This document shows, in pieces, positions 8,279 to 15,362 of a stretch of 33,666 nucleotides of DNA (position 1 is the stretch's first letter; every line of letters starts with the position of its first letter). The notes beneath the pieces were generated by a model. It worked only from the letters and a program-made list of their open reading frames with translations, was not told the origin of the DNA and searched no databases. The translations under genes and the position numbers were made by a program. Source of the stretch: Actinomycetes bacterium (lineage in GTDB: Bacteria; Actinomycetota; Thermoleophilia; Solirubrobacterales; Solirubrobacteraceae); NCBI GenBank assembly GCA_021851525.1, contig JAJZDA010000014.1, forward strand, positions 1 through 33,666, in the 5' to 3' direction.

Positions 8279-8374
8279 GAGCGCCCGGCCCCACCGGTCC
8301 CCGGGCGCCCGGCCCCACCGGTCCCCGAGCGCCCGGCCCCACCGGTCCCCGAGCGCCCGGCCCCACCGGTCCCC
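8279..8374. repeat. Four tandem copies of a 24-bp repeat between divergent genes
   Basis: The unit is a two-base R linker (GA or GG) followed by an identical 22-mer, repeated four times head to tail without spacers (8279-8302, 8303-8326, 8327-8350, 8351-8374). Each unit contains the palindrome ACCGGT, and the unit junction reads close to a CCGGGCGCCCGG palindrome. The only variation is in the two-base linker. The array fills most of the gap between the divergent starts of the sulfurtransferase (8262) and the helicase (8407). As 24 is divisible by three, several frames read through it, but no gene start is plausible inside it. Confidence 0.9.
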
Positions 8375-8406
8375 GGCGTCATGTCCGACCCGCGCGGCAC
8401 CATGCG

Positions 8407-10044
8407 ATGCCCGTGTCAGTGACGACCGCAAACAGGCCCCGCGCTGGAGGCGCGACAGAGCTGCGAGCATGGCAGCAGCGCGCGCTCGAACAGATGGCGC
8501 GCTGGTCTGAGGGTTCGTTCCTGATCTCCGCGGCCCCCGGTGCCGGCAAGACCCGCCCGGCGCTTGAGTTCGCGCGCGGCGAGCTGAGCCGCCGCGCGGT
8601 GGACGGTGTCGTGATCGCCTGCCCGACGGCGCCGCTCACGCGGCAGTGGGCGCGGGCGGCCCACCAGCTCTGCCTGGAGCTGCTCCCGGACGCTGAGAGC
8701 CCACGCCCCCCGAGCGGCTTTCACGGCGTGGTCGTCACCTACGCGCGGATCGCCAACGCGCCGGCCCAGTGGGCCGCGGCGATGCGCGAGGGCACGCTCG
8801 TGGTGGCCGATGAGGCACACCACCTCGGCGAGGACCTCTCCTGGGGGGTGGCGTTCGCCCACGCCTGCGCGCGTGCGCGGCGCTGGCTCTTGCTCTCCGG
8901 CACGCCGTTTCGCTCCGACGCCACCCCGATCCCGGGGGTTCGCTACGACGCCGACGCGCTCGCCGAGCCGGACGTCTCCTACACCTATTCCGACGCGGTG
9001 CGCGACGGTGTCTGCCGGCCGGTGGTCTTCGTCACCTACGACGGCACGCTCTCCTGGCGCAGCGGGGAGGACGTGATCGAGTCGAGCTTCGACACGGTGC
9101 TCTCGACGCGTGAGGCGAGCCGCCGCTACCGCACCGCCATCTCCACCGAGCTGCCCGACGGCCTGCCGCGGATCCTGGGGGAGGCTCACATCCGCCTGCA
9201 GCGGCTGCGCGCCGACGGCCACCACGACGCCGGCGGCCTGGTGATCGCCGCCGACTCTGAGCACGCGCGCAAGATCGCCGGGCGGCTGCGCGAGGTGACC
9301 GGCCACTCGCCGGTGGTGGTGCTCCACCAGGACCCCCGCGCCGCGCAGAAGCTCGCCGACTTCACCGCCTCACCCGACCCCTGGATAGTGGCCGTCAACA
9401 TGGTGTCCGAGGGGGTCGACATCCCCCGCCTGCGGGTCGGCGTCTACGCGACCGCCGCCAAGACCCCGCTGATCTTCCGCCAGATCGTCGGCCGTTTCGT
9501 GCGCACCATCCAGGGCCGCGATCCGGAGCCGAGCTGGCTCTACATCCCGGCCGACGCGATCCTGCGTGACCACGCCGCCAACGTCGAGCATGAGCTGCGC
9601 TCGATGCTGCGTCAGCGCGATGAGGGTGACGGCAGCGAGCTTGAGGCGGTGGAGCGGCGCCAGACCGAGCGTGGTGACGCGCTTGACTTTGAGCCGCTCA
9701 GCGCGGACGTCGCCCCGCAGATGACGCTCTTCGGCCCGGTCGCCGGCGATCAGCTGCCCGCGCCCGCGGCGATCCGTCCCAGCGCGCCGGTGGTCCCGCT
9801 GCCCGCCGTGCCCGCTCCCGCCGCAGCGGACGCCCCGCTGCCCGCCTTCGAGCGCCGGGCGCAGCTGCGGGCCAAGCGCCACCGTCTGGTGGCGGACCTG
9901 GCCCGGGACCTGCGCACCAGCCACCGTGAGGTCAACGCGATGGTCAACCGTGAGCTCGGGATCGCATCGGTGGAGAAGGCCACGCTCGACCAGCTCGAGC
10001 GCTCGATCGCCTGGCTGGACCGGCGCCTCTACGGCTCCCGCTGA
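8407..10044 (+). CDS. Stand-alone superfamily 2 DEAH-type helicase
   Basis: A 545-residue SF2 ATPase likely to unwind or remodel nucleic acid. Motif I (Walker A) is SAAPGAGKT with Lys48, motif II is ADEAHH with DEAH at 135 to 138, motif III is LLSGTPFRSD, motif V is MVSEGVDIPRLRVGVYAT, and motif VI is FRQIVGRFVRT. All are intact. This arrangement belongs to the ResIII/UvrB-like helicase group. After the second RecA-like domain come an acidic segment, a Pro/Ala-rich linker (about 455 to 480) and a basic helical C-terminus of some 60 residues (RAKRHRLVADLARDLRTS) that may bind nucleic acid. I see no nuclease domain or partner nuclease next to it. The ATG at 8407 is preferred; the frame upstream runs antisense through the sulfurtransferase and is not family sequence. 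Its cellular role is unknown. Confidence 0.85.
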   Translation: MPVSVTTANRPRAGGATELRAWQQRALEQMARWSEGSFLISAAPGAGKTRPALEFARGELSRRAVDGVVIACPTAPLTRQWARAAHQLCLELLPDAESPRPPSGFHGVVVTYARIANAPAQWAAAMREGTLVVADEAHHLGEDLSWGVAFAHACARARRWLLLSGTPFRSDATPIPGVRYDADALAEPDVSYTYSDAVRDGVCRPVVFVTYDGTLSWRSGEDVIESSFDTVLSTREASRRYRTAISTELPDGLPRILGEAHIRLQRLRADGHHDAGGLVIAADSEHARKIAGRLREVTGHSPVVVLHQDPRAAQKLADFTASPDPWIVAVNMVSEGVDIPRLRVGVYATAAKTPLIFRQIVGRFVRTIQGRDPEPSWLYIPADAILRDHAANVEHELRSMLRQRDEGDGSELEAVERRQTERGDALDFEPLSADVAPQMTLFGPVAGDQLPAPAAIRPSAPVVPLPAVPAPAAADAPLPAFERRAQLRAKRHRLVADLARDLRTSHREVNAMVNRELGIASVEKATLDQLERSIAWLDRRLYGSR

Positions 10045-10080
10045 GCGCTCCCGCGGAGCGCACCCGCTGAGCGCTCCCGC
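10037..10080 (+). repeat. 18-bp direct repeat spanning the helicase stop codon
   Basis: The 18-mer CCCGCTGAGCGCTCCCGC occurs at 10037-10054 and again at 10063-10080. The first copy contains the stop codon of the helicase gene, and the second repeats that stop codon outside the gene, so a short local duplication of the gene end is likely. Confidence 0.8.
10045..10061 (+). terminator. Short hairpin just after the helicase stop codon
   Basis: GCGCTCC, loop CGC, GGAGCGC forms a perfect 7-bp stem directly after the TGA. There is no T-tract. It lies before the promoter of the next gene, so a terminator role fits. Confidence 0.45.
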
Positions 10081-10103
10081 AGTGGCACCCGGAGCGACGA
10101 TGA

Positions 10104-10138
10104 TTGCGGACGCAACTATCTGCTAGGATCTGCGCATG
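10104..10138 (+). promoter_or_regulatory. Probable leaderless promoter with a TTGCG/CGCAA inverted repeat
   Basis: TAGGAT at 10124-10129 fits the actinobacterial TAnnnT -10 box and stands 6 nt before the ATG at 10136, the spacing that places the transcript start on or next to the start codon. There is no Shine-Dalgarno sequence, as expected of a leaderless gene. A perfect inverted repeat TTGCG-GA-CGCAA at 10104-10115 sits where the -35 region would be and may be a repressor or activator site. Confidence 0.55.
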
Positions 10139-11194
10139 ACCTTTGAACTTGGACTTGCGACCTTCGCTGATCTGGCTGCCGGCGTGAGTCCGCAACAGCG
10201 GATGCGGGAGCTCTTGGAGGAGGCGCAGCTGGCTGACCAGCTCGGCCTCGACGTGTTCGCCGTGGGTGAGCACCACCGCGCTGACTACCTCGTCTCATCG
10301 CCCGCCGTGGCGCTCGCCGCGATCGCCGCGCGAACCGAGCGGATCCGCCTCTCCAGCGCGGTCACCGTGCTCAGCTCGGCTGATCCCGTGCGCGTCTTTC
10401 AGGAGTTCGCGGAGCTCGACCTGATCTCCGGCGGGCGGGCCGAGATCATGGCCGGGCGCGGCTCCTTCATCGAGTCCTTTCCGCTCTTCGGGTATGACCT
10501 CGACGACTACGACGAGCTCTACGCGGAGAAGCTTGACCTGCTGCTGGCGATCCGCGCCGGCAACCCGGTCAGCTGGTCTGGCCGTCACCGCCCGCCGCTG
10601 CGCGACGCGGCAATCTATCCGCGCCCGGTCCAGGAGCAGCTGCCGGTCTGGGTGGCGGTCGGCGGCACGCCGATGTCTGTCGTGCGCGCCGCGACGCTCG
10701 GGCTGCCGCTGACGATCGCGATCATCGGTGGTCAGCCGGCGCGCTTCAAGCCGCTGGTGGAGCTCTACGACCAGGCCTGGGAGGCTGCCGGGCACGCGCC
10801 CCAGGACCGCAGGCTGGCGATCAACACGCACGGCTTTGTGGCGCCCACCCGCAGCGCCGCGGACAGCGCCTTCGCGGCCCCCTACCTGGAGATGATGAAC
10901 CGCATCGGCCGTGAGCGCGGCTGGCCCCCGGCGGGGCGCGACCAGTATGAGGCGCTGACCGCTGCGGACGGCGCGGTCGCGCTCGGCGCGCCTGAGCAGG
11001 TCGCCGAGAAGATCCTGATGGAGCACCGCCTGTTCGGCAACCAGCGCTACGTGGCGCAGTTCAGCGTCGGCGCCGTCAAGCACGTCGACGTGCTGCGCTC
11101 GATCGAGCTGTTCGGCACGGAGGTGGCGCCGCTGGTCCGCCGCGAGCTCTCCGGTGAACCTGATGGGCGCCAACCGGTTACCGTTTCCGGCTGA
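10136..11194 (+). CDS. LLM-class (luciferase-like) flavin-dependent oxidoreductase
   Basis: A predicted FMN- or F420-dependent monooxygenase or reductase of the bacterial luciferase superfamily, 352 residues, cytosolic. The TIM-barrel pattern is clear: [11 protein letters not shown] at the first strand, [37 protein letters not shown] in the second and third strand region (the EHH motif near residue 43 is typical), [18 protein letters not shown] with the conserved SGGR, and [11 protein letters not shown] in the middle. Cofactor type cannot be decided from these motifs. The ATG at 10136 lies 6 nt from a -10 box, suggesting a leaderless message. The DoxX gene follows after 27 nt with its own strong ribosome site, and an aldo/keto reductase follows that, so all three may be one unit. 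Confidence 0.88.
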   Translation: MTFELGLATFADLAAGVSPQQRMRELLEEAQLADQLGLDVFAVGEHHRADYLVSSPAVALAAIAARTERIRLSSAVTVLSSADPVRVFQEFAELDLISGGRAEIMAGRGSFIESFPLFGYDLDDYDELYAEKLDLLLAIRAGNPVSWSGRHRPPLRDAAIYPRPVQEQLPVWVAVGGTPMSVVRAATLGLPLTIAIIGGQPARFKPLVELYDQAWEAAGHAPQDRRLAINTHGFVAPTRSAADSAFAAPYLEMMNRIGRERGWPPAGRDQYEALTAADGAVALGAPEQVAEKILMEHRLFGNQRYVAQFSVGAVKHVDVLRSIELFGTEVAPLVRRELSGEPDGRQPVTVSG

Positions 11195-11221
11195 GGGCAC
11201 AAATATCTCAATCGGAGGTCG

Positions 11222-11893
11222 ATGATGAAGCTCGGACGTCTAATGCTGCGGGCCGCTGTCGGTGGCTTCTTCGTGGGCCACGGGACGCAGAAGCTGTTCG
11301 GCTGGTTTGGCGGCAACGGTCTCGGCGCCACCGCGTCGGGCTTTGAGAGCATGGGCCTGCGCCCCGGCAAGCTGCAGGCCACCGCGGCCGGTGTGGCGGA
11401 GAGCGCCGGCGGGGCGGCGCTCGCGCTCGGTTACCAGACGCCGCTGGCGTCGGCGACGCTGATCTCCGTGATGCTGACCGCGATCAACCGCGTGCACCTC
11501 AAGAACGGGCCGTGGGCATCCAAGGGCGGCTATGAGTACAACGTCGTGCTGCTGGCCGCCGCCGCCGCGCTGGCCGAGGCCGGTCCCGGCGGGCTCTCGC
11601 TCGATGCCCTGCGGGGCAAGGAGAAGGAGGGCGCCAAGTGGGGCCTGCTGGCGCTGGCGCTGGGCGTGGCCGGTGCCGCCGGCGCGCACGTCTACTCCGA
11701 GCAGCAGGCCGCGAAGGCTGCGCCCGTGCCCGCCTCCAGCAACGGCTCGGCGGCCACCGCGCCGCAGCCCGAGCCAGCCCCGGTGCCGGAGCCCACGCAG
11801 GTCAACGGCAACGGCAACGGTGAGGACGCCGCCCAGGCCGCCGATGAGGCCGACGCCCAGTCGGCCGGCGGTGAGGGCGACAGCGAGGCCTGA
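11222..11893 (+). CDS. DoxX-family membrane protein with a long Pro/Glu/Ala-rich tail
   Basis: A four-helix membrane protein of 223 residues. The N-terminal 130 residues are DoxX: LGRLMLRAAVGGFFVGHGTQKLFGWFGGNG carries the helix-1 motif, and GVAESAGGAALALGYQTP and the YEYNVVLLAAAAALAEAGPG segment give the later helices. A further hydrophobic stretch (WGLLALALGVAGAAGAHVY) precedes a hydrophilic tail of about 55 residues rich in Pro, Ala, Glu, Asn-Gly and Asp, which is not part of the family. DoxX proteins are linked to oxidative and thiol stress in mycobacteria (MRC complex), but no such function is proven here. The ribosome site GGAGG at 11214-11218 is strong; a second ATG lies at 11225. The aldo/keto reductase starts 6 nt after its stop. 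Confidence 0.82.
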   Translation: MMKLGRLMLRAAVGGFFVGHGTQKLFGWFGGNGLGATASGFESMGLRPGKLQATAAGVAESAGGAALALGYQTPLASATLISVMLTAINRVHLKNGPWASKGGYEYNVVLLAAAAALAEAGPGGLSLDALRGKEKEGAKWGLLALALGVAGAAGAHVYSEQQAAKAAPVPASSNGSAATAPQPEPAPVPEPTQVNGNGNGEDAAQAADEADAQSAGGEGDSEA

Positions 11894-11899
11894 GCGCCC

Positions 11900-12937
11900 A
11901 TGGACACACTGCAGCCCTACGCTCCGCGCGCGGAGCGATATGACGGCGTCAGCTACCGCAGGACGGGGCGCAGCGGGCTGCTGCTGCCCCCGATCTCCCT
12001 GGGGCTCTGGCAGAACTTCGGTGACACCCACCCGCTCAGCCAGAGCCGGGCGATCCTCAGGCGGGCGTTTGACGCCGGGGTCACGCACTTTGACCTGGCC
12101 AACAACTACGGGCGCCCCTACGGCAGCGCCGAGACCAACTTCGGGCGGCTGCTGCGTGAGGACTTCTCAGCGCACCGCGATGAGCTGGTGATCTCCACCA
12201 AGGCCGGCTACGACATGTGGCCGGGCCCCTACGGCGAGTGGGGCTCGCGCAAGTACCTGATCGCCAGCCTCGACCAGAGCCTGCAGCGGATGGGGCTTGA
12301 TTACGTGGACATCTTCTACTCCCACCGCTTCGACCCGGAGACGCCGCTCGAGGAGACGATGGCGGCGCTGGATCAGGTCGTGCGCCAGGGCAAGGCGCTG
12401 TATGTGGGGATCAGCTCCTACGGCCCGGAGCGCACCAAGGAGGCGGCGGCGATCCTGCGGCGCATGGGGACCCCGCTGCTGATCCACCAGCCCTCCTACT
12501 CGATGCTCAACCGCTGGATCGAGGATGAGCTGCTGGCCACGCTGGAGGATGAGGGCGTCGGCTGCATCGCCTTCTCGCCGCTGGCCCAGGGGCTGCTCAC
12601 CGATAAGTACCTCAATGGCGTGCCCGACAGCTCACGCGCCCGCAGTGGCGTGCACTTCCCCGCCGATCAGCTGACCGACAGCAACCTCGCCAAGGTCAGG
12701 GCGCTGGGCGAGATCGCGCGCGGTCGCGGCCAGAGCCTCGCGCAGATGGCCATCGCCTGGACGCTGCGGGACCCGCGGGTGACCTCCTCACTGATCGGCG
12801 TCTCGAGCATCCAGCAGCTGGATGACAATCTCGCGGCGCTCGCCAACCTCGACTTCGGCGCGGATGAGCTGGCGGAGATCGACCGCTACGCGCACGACGG
12901 CGAGATCAACATCTGGGCGCAGTCAAGCCAGCAGTGA
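11900..12937 (+). CDS. Aldo/keto reductase, YghZ-type (L-glyceraldehyde-3-phosphate reductase family)
   Basis: An NADPH-dependent carbonyl reductase of 345 residues with a TIM barrel. The catalytic tetrad is complete: Asp65 (HFDLANNYG), Tyr70, Lys101 (ISTKAGYDMW) and His142 (FYSHRFD). The segment KAGYDMWPGPYGEWGSRKY and the C-terminal segment with ISSIQQLDDNLAAL-like spacing are the marks of the YghZ/Gpr subgroup, which in Escherichia coli reduces L-glyceraldehyde 3-phosphate and methylglyoxal. The nucleotide-binding loop near the C-terminus (TSSLIGVSSIQQLDDN) is intact. It lies 6 nt after the DoxX gene and is followed by a strong hairpin, so it ends the transcription unit. Detoxification of reactive carbonyls is a reasonable role; the substrate is unproven. 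Confidence 0.9.
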   Translation: MDTLQPYAPRAERYDGVSYRRTGRSGLLLPPISLGLWQNFGDTHPLSQSRAILRRAFDAGVTHFDLANNYGRPYGSAETNFGRLLREDFSAHRDELVISTKAGYDMWPGPYGEWGSRKYLIASLDQSLQRMGLDYVDIFYSHRFDPETPLEETMAALDQVVRQGKALYVGISSYGPERTKEAAAILRRMGTPLLIHQPSYSMLNRWIEDELLATLEDEGVGCIAFSPLAQGLLTDKYLNGVPDSSRARSGVHFPADQLTDSNLAKVRALGEIARGRGQSLAQMAIAWTLRDPRVTSSLIGVSSIQQLDDNLAALANLDFGADELAEIDRYAHDGEINIWAQSSQQ

Positions 12938-12939
12938 CC

Positions 12940-12970
12940 CGGGTGGTTGTGGGCTGCTCACAACCACCCG
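12940..12970 (+). terminator. Perfect 12-bp hairpin after the aldo/keto reductase gene
   Basis: CGGGTGGTTGTG, loop GGCTGCT, CACAACCACCCG forms a perfect 12-bp stem starting 3 nt after the stop codon. No T-tract follows. It is the clearest terminator-like structure of the left half of the window. Confidence 0.75.
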
Positions 12971-13067
12971 CCAACCCCCGGCGCTCACCCCCGCCCACCG
13001 CCCGCCGCCCGCCAGCCAGCGCGCAGCGCTCGCCTGCCGCGGCTGAGCACAACGTCAGTGCACGAAC

Positions 13068-13114
13068 GCTTGCAGGACTGAGATCGGCAAGCACCCCTGC
13101 CGAAGCCAAGGGGG
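13068..13114 (+). promoter_or_regulatory. Two small hairpins in the leader of the NlpC/P60-like gene, one covering the G-rich ribosome site
   Basis: GCTTGC at 13068-13073 pairs with GCAAGC at 13087-13092. Next, CCCCT at 13094-13098 can pair with AGGGG at 13109-13113, which is the only Shine-Dalgarno-like sequence before the ATG at 13115. The second hairpin would hide it. The stems are only 5 to 6 bp, so this could be chance. Confidence 0.3.
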
Positions 13115-14314
13115 ATGCATCGCCAGCTGTCAAAGGTCGTCTGCGCCGCCGTGTCGGTCGCGCTCACGCTCGCCGGCGCCGCCTCGGCCAGGACCACGCA
13201 CCGCGCCACCCGCAGTCCCCGCGCGGTCTCCCAGGGCGCGCTCAGCGGCACCGTCACCCTGGTTGACGGCGGCCAGTTCACGATCCGCACCCCCGGCAGG
13301 CCGGTGGGCGTGATCAACGCGCTCACGGTGGCGGCGACCCGCATCGGCGCGCTTGACCTGCCCTACGTCTGGGGTGGGGGGCACGGCCAGGCCGGTGTCG
13401 CCAGCCGTGGCGTGCGCGGCCCCGGCTACAACGGCCGGCGGGTGGGGTACGACTGCTCGGGCGCCGTCGCCGCGGTGCTCAGCGCCGGCGGTCTCTGGCC
13501 CCAGGGCGCGGGCGTCCCCAATGACCTGGGGGTGGTCCGCTACCTGTTGCGCCATCACATGATCGCGCGCGGGGCCGGCAGCGGCCCGGCCGAGGTGACG
13601 CTCTACGACACACCCGGCGTGCACATCTTCATGAACATCGACGGGCGCTTCTGGGGCACCTCCGACGGCGGCGGCGCGGGCGACTCCAAGGGCGGCCCGG
13701 GCTGGCTGGGGTATGGCGCCTGGAGCGGCTCCCGTGGCCTGCGGATCTACCACTTCCTGCCATCTGTGCTTCGTGCCAGGACCACCGCCGGCTCCTCCAT
13801 GACCTTCTACGCCGGCCCGACGGCGGCGCCGGTGCCGGCGGTCGGCACCCAGGTGCGCGTGCTCTACAGCACCTCCGGCTACGGCACGATCATCGCTGAC
13901 GGACTCAGCTACACCCAGCAGGCGACCGATGCGGGCACGCTCACAGCGGTCGCGCCGGCCGGCGTCAGCTTCACGCTCCAGGACGCCACCGGCCTCGCGC
14001 TGAGCTTCAACGTGGCCCCGGGCAGCGTCCTGGCCTCGCAGCTGGCGACCGGCCAGATCCCGCTCGGCACGGCGATCACGGTCACCTACACGGACCTCAC
14101 CACGCAGCTGCCGGGCCCCACGCCCGGCGCGCCGGTGGCGCCGCCGACGCAGGTGCTGAGCGCCCTCTCCCTGACGCTCACGCCGCCGCCCACCACCACC
14201 ACCACGACCACAACCCCGACGACCACAACCACCACCACGCCGACGACGACCACCACGCCGACGAGCACCACCCCAACCACCACCACCCCGACGGGCGGCG
14301 GCGGGGTCGGGTAG
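13115..14314 (+). CDS. Secreted NlpC/P60-like cell wall hydrolase with a Thr-rich tail
   Basis: A 399-residue exported protein that probably acts on peptidoglycan. The N-terminus is a Sec signal peptide (hydrophobic core CAAVSVALTLAGA, cleavage likely after ASA near residue 25). Residues about 75 to 215 look like an NlpC/P60 domain: LPYVWGGGHG, then YDCSGAVAAVL with the putative catalytic Cys, and VHIFMNIDGRFWGTS with the probable catalytic His. Some twenty residues lie between the WGGGHG and DCSG motifs where classic P60 enzymes have fewer. Residues about 225 to 345 form a region of beta character with no family I know. The end is a Thr/Pro tail (codons at 14192-14293) closing in a Gly-rich stub, with no LPxTG or membrane anchor. 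The G-rich ribosome site lies directly against the ATG, so the start is not certain. Confidence 0.75.
   Translation: MHRQLSKVVCAAVSVALTLAGAASARTTHRATRSPRAVSQGALSGTVTLVDGGQFTIRTPGRPVGVINALTVAATRIGALDLPYVWGGGHGQAGVASRGVRGPGYNGRRVGYDCSGAVAAVLSAGGLWPQGAGVPNDLGVVRYLLRHHMIARGAGSGPAEVTLYDTPGVHIFMNIDGRFWGTSDGGGAGDSKGGPGWLGYGAWSGSRGLRIYHFLPSVLRARTTAGSSMTFYAGPTAAPVPAVGTQVRVLYSTSGYGTIIADGLSYTQQATDAGTLTAVAPAGVSFTLQDATGLALSFNVAPGSVLASQLATGQIPLGTAITVTYTDLTTQLPGPTPGAPVAPPTQVLSALSLTLTPPPTTTTTTTTPTTTTTTTPTTTTTPTSTTPTTTTPTGGGGVG
14192..14293 (+). repeat. Low-complexity ACC/ACG tract encoding a Thr-rich tail
   Basis: 34 consecutive codons encode 28 Thr, 5 Pro and 1 Ser in runs of up to eight Thr, using mainly ACC and ACG with some ACA. 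Such stalks in secreted proteins are often O-mannosylated in actinobacteria. The simple sequence may change length by slippage. Confidence 0.85.
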
Positions 14315-14332
14315 GCGGGCTGCGGGCAGCCA

Positions 14333-14348
14333 CCGCCCCCACGGGCGG
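14333..14348. terminator. Short hairpin between convergent genes
   Basis: CCGCCC, loop CCAC, GGGCGG gives a 6-bp GC stem in the 76-nt gap where the NlpC/P60-like gene and the aromatic operon converge. A weak bidirectional terminator is possible. Confidence 0.35.
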
Positions 14349-14390
14349 CGGGGCCGGATGGCTGCGGGGTCGGTTGGGCGGGCCGCGGGC

Positions 14391-15362
14391 TCAGTGCCCG
14401 GCGTCAGCCTCGAACGGTGGCGTTCCGTAGCTGTGGAAGGTCGCGACTGTCGGGTTGTGCCAGGCCTGACCCTTGGCGCGGTCGGCCTCGGTCCAGACCA
14501 CGCAGGGCTCGTCCGGCGCGTAGAGCAGGCGCCCGCCGCTGGTCACCTCGATGCGGTTGCCGCCCGGCTCATAGCCGTAGAGGAAGAAGCCCTGGGCGAT
14601 CGCGTGCTTGGACGGTGCGAACTCTATGAACACGTCGTTCTCCACCCAGATGTCGGCGGCGCGCAGGCACTCCTCGCGGGTGTCGACCCAGAAGGCCACG
14701 TGGTGCAGGCGGCCGTGGGCACCCTGCGCGGCGTGCGCGTCGCGCGTGTAGATCAGCTCGTGCGCGGCAATCGAGAGTGACATCCATGAGCCGCCCAGCG
14801 AGCCGTCGCCCAGCTCGATCCGCTCGTACTCTCGGTAACCGAGCGTGTTCACGCAGAAGTCGCGGTTGGCGCGCACGTCACCGGCGAGGATGTTCACGTG
14901 GTCAAGTCGCTTGACGGCCACGGCCCTGTTGGGCTGCTTGCCGTGCACGTTCTTGAAGTCGGTCTGCTCGTCCGCGGACTTCACGTGACGCTCGCACTCG
15001 TGGTAGAGCTTGAAGCGGTGGCCGTCGGGGTCGCGGAAGCGGTAGGCGCGCCCCAGCCCGCGGTCCGCGCTCTGCTCCCAGCCCTCGCCCAGGCCGCTGG
15101 CCTCGATCAGCTTCACACGGTGCTCCAGCGCCTGCTCGTTCCAGGCCCGCAGGCCGACATAGCCCATCCCTGAGGTGGCCGCCTCGGTCAGCTTCAGCGA
15201 CCAGCCCTGGTAGTCATCCCAGCCGCGCAGGTGGACCGACTGGCCCTCACGCGCAACGACCGTCATGCCCATCATCTCGGTGAAGAACTCGAGGCTCTCC
15301 TGCGGCCGCGGGGTGAGCATCTCAACCGGCCCGAGGTGAGCCAGATCCGGTGGCGTGCTCAT
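14391..15362 (-). CDS. Catechol 2,3-dioxygenase-like extradiol dioxygenase (VOC superfamily)
   Basis: A type I extradiol dioxygenase that would cleave a catechol-type ring next to the two hydroxyls, using Fe(II) or Mn(II). The 323 residues form two VOC domains. The C-terminal one holds the metal ligands: His in LDHVNILAGD (about residue 154), His in LHHVAFWVD (about 218) and Glu in NRIEVTSGG (about 275). Between them, HELIYTRDA supplies a likely second-shell region. The N-terminal domain shows LGPVEMLTPRPQESLEFFTEMMGM, close in pattern to XylE-type enzymes. Last gene of the operon; its ATG overlaps the stop of the aldolase gene by 4 nt. The ring substrate is not evident. The two genes upstream have GalC and GalB character, so a carboxylated catechol, such as a protocatechuate or gallate relative, is a fair guess. 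Confidence 0.85.
   Translation of the reverse strand: MSTPPDLAHLGPVEMLTPRPQESLEFFTEMMGMTVVAREGQSVHLRGWDDYQGWSLKLTEAATSGMGYVGLRAWNEQALEHRVKLIEASGLGEGWEQSADRGLGRAYRFRDPDGHRFKLYHECERHVKSADEQTDFKNVHGKQPNRAVAVKRLDHVNILAGDVRANRDFCVNTLGYREYERIELGDGSLGGSWMSLSIAAHELIYTRDAHAAQGAHGRLHHVAFWVDTREECLRAADIWVENDVFIEFAPSKHAIAQGFFLYGYEPGGNRIEVTSGGRLLYAPDEPCVVWTEADRAKGQAWHNPTVATFHSYGTPPFEADAGH

Noticed and set aside
8279-8374. CRISPR-like array
   Set aside because: The repeats are directly adjacent, with no unique spacers between them, and no cas genes are present.
7672-8406. Upstream extension of the helicase frame
   Set aside because: It runs antisense through the sulfurtransferase and through the 24-bp repeats, with no helicase-like sequence.
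13077-13114. CTGAGA and ACCCC elements that recall a TPP riboswitch
   Set aside because: The rest of the conserved core (CTGAT, TGCCAGCG-like segment) is absent and the region is too short.
14086-14286. Minus-strand Val/Gly-rich frame
   Set aside because: It is the complement of the Thr-rich codon tract of the NlpC/P60-like gene and has no other support.
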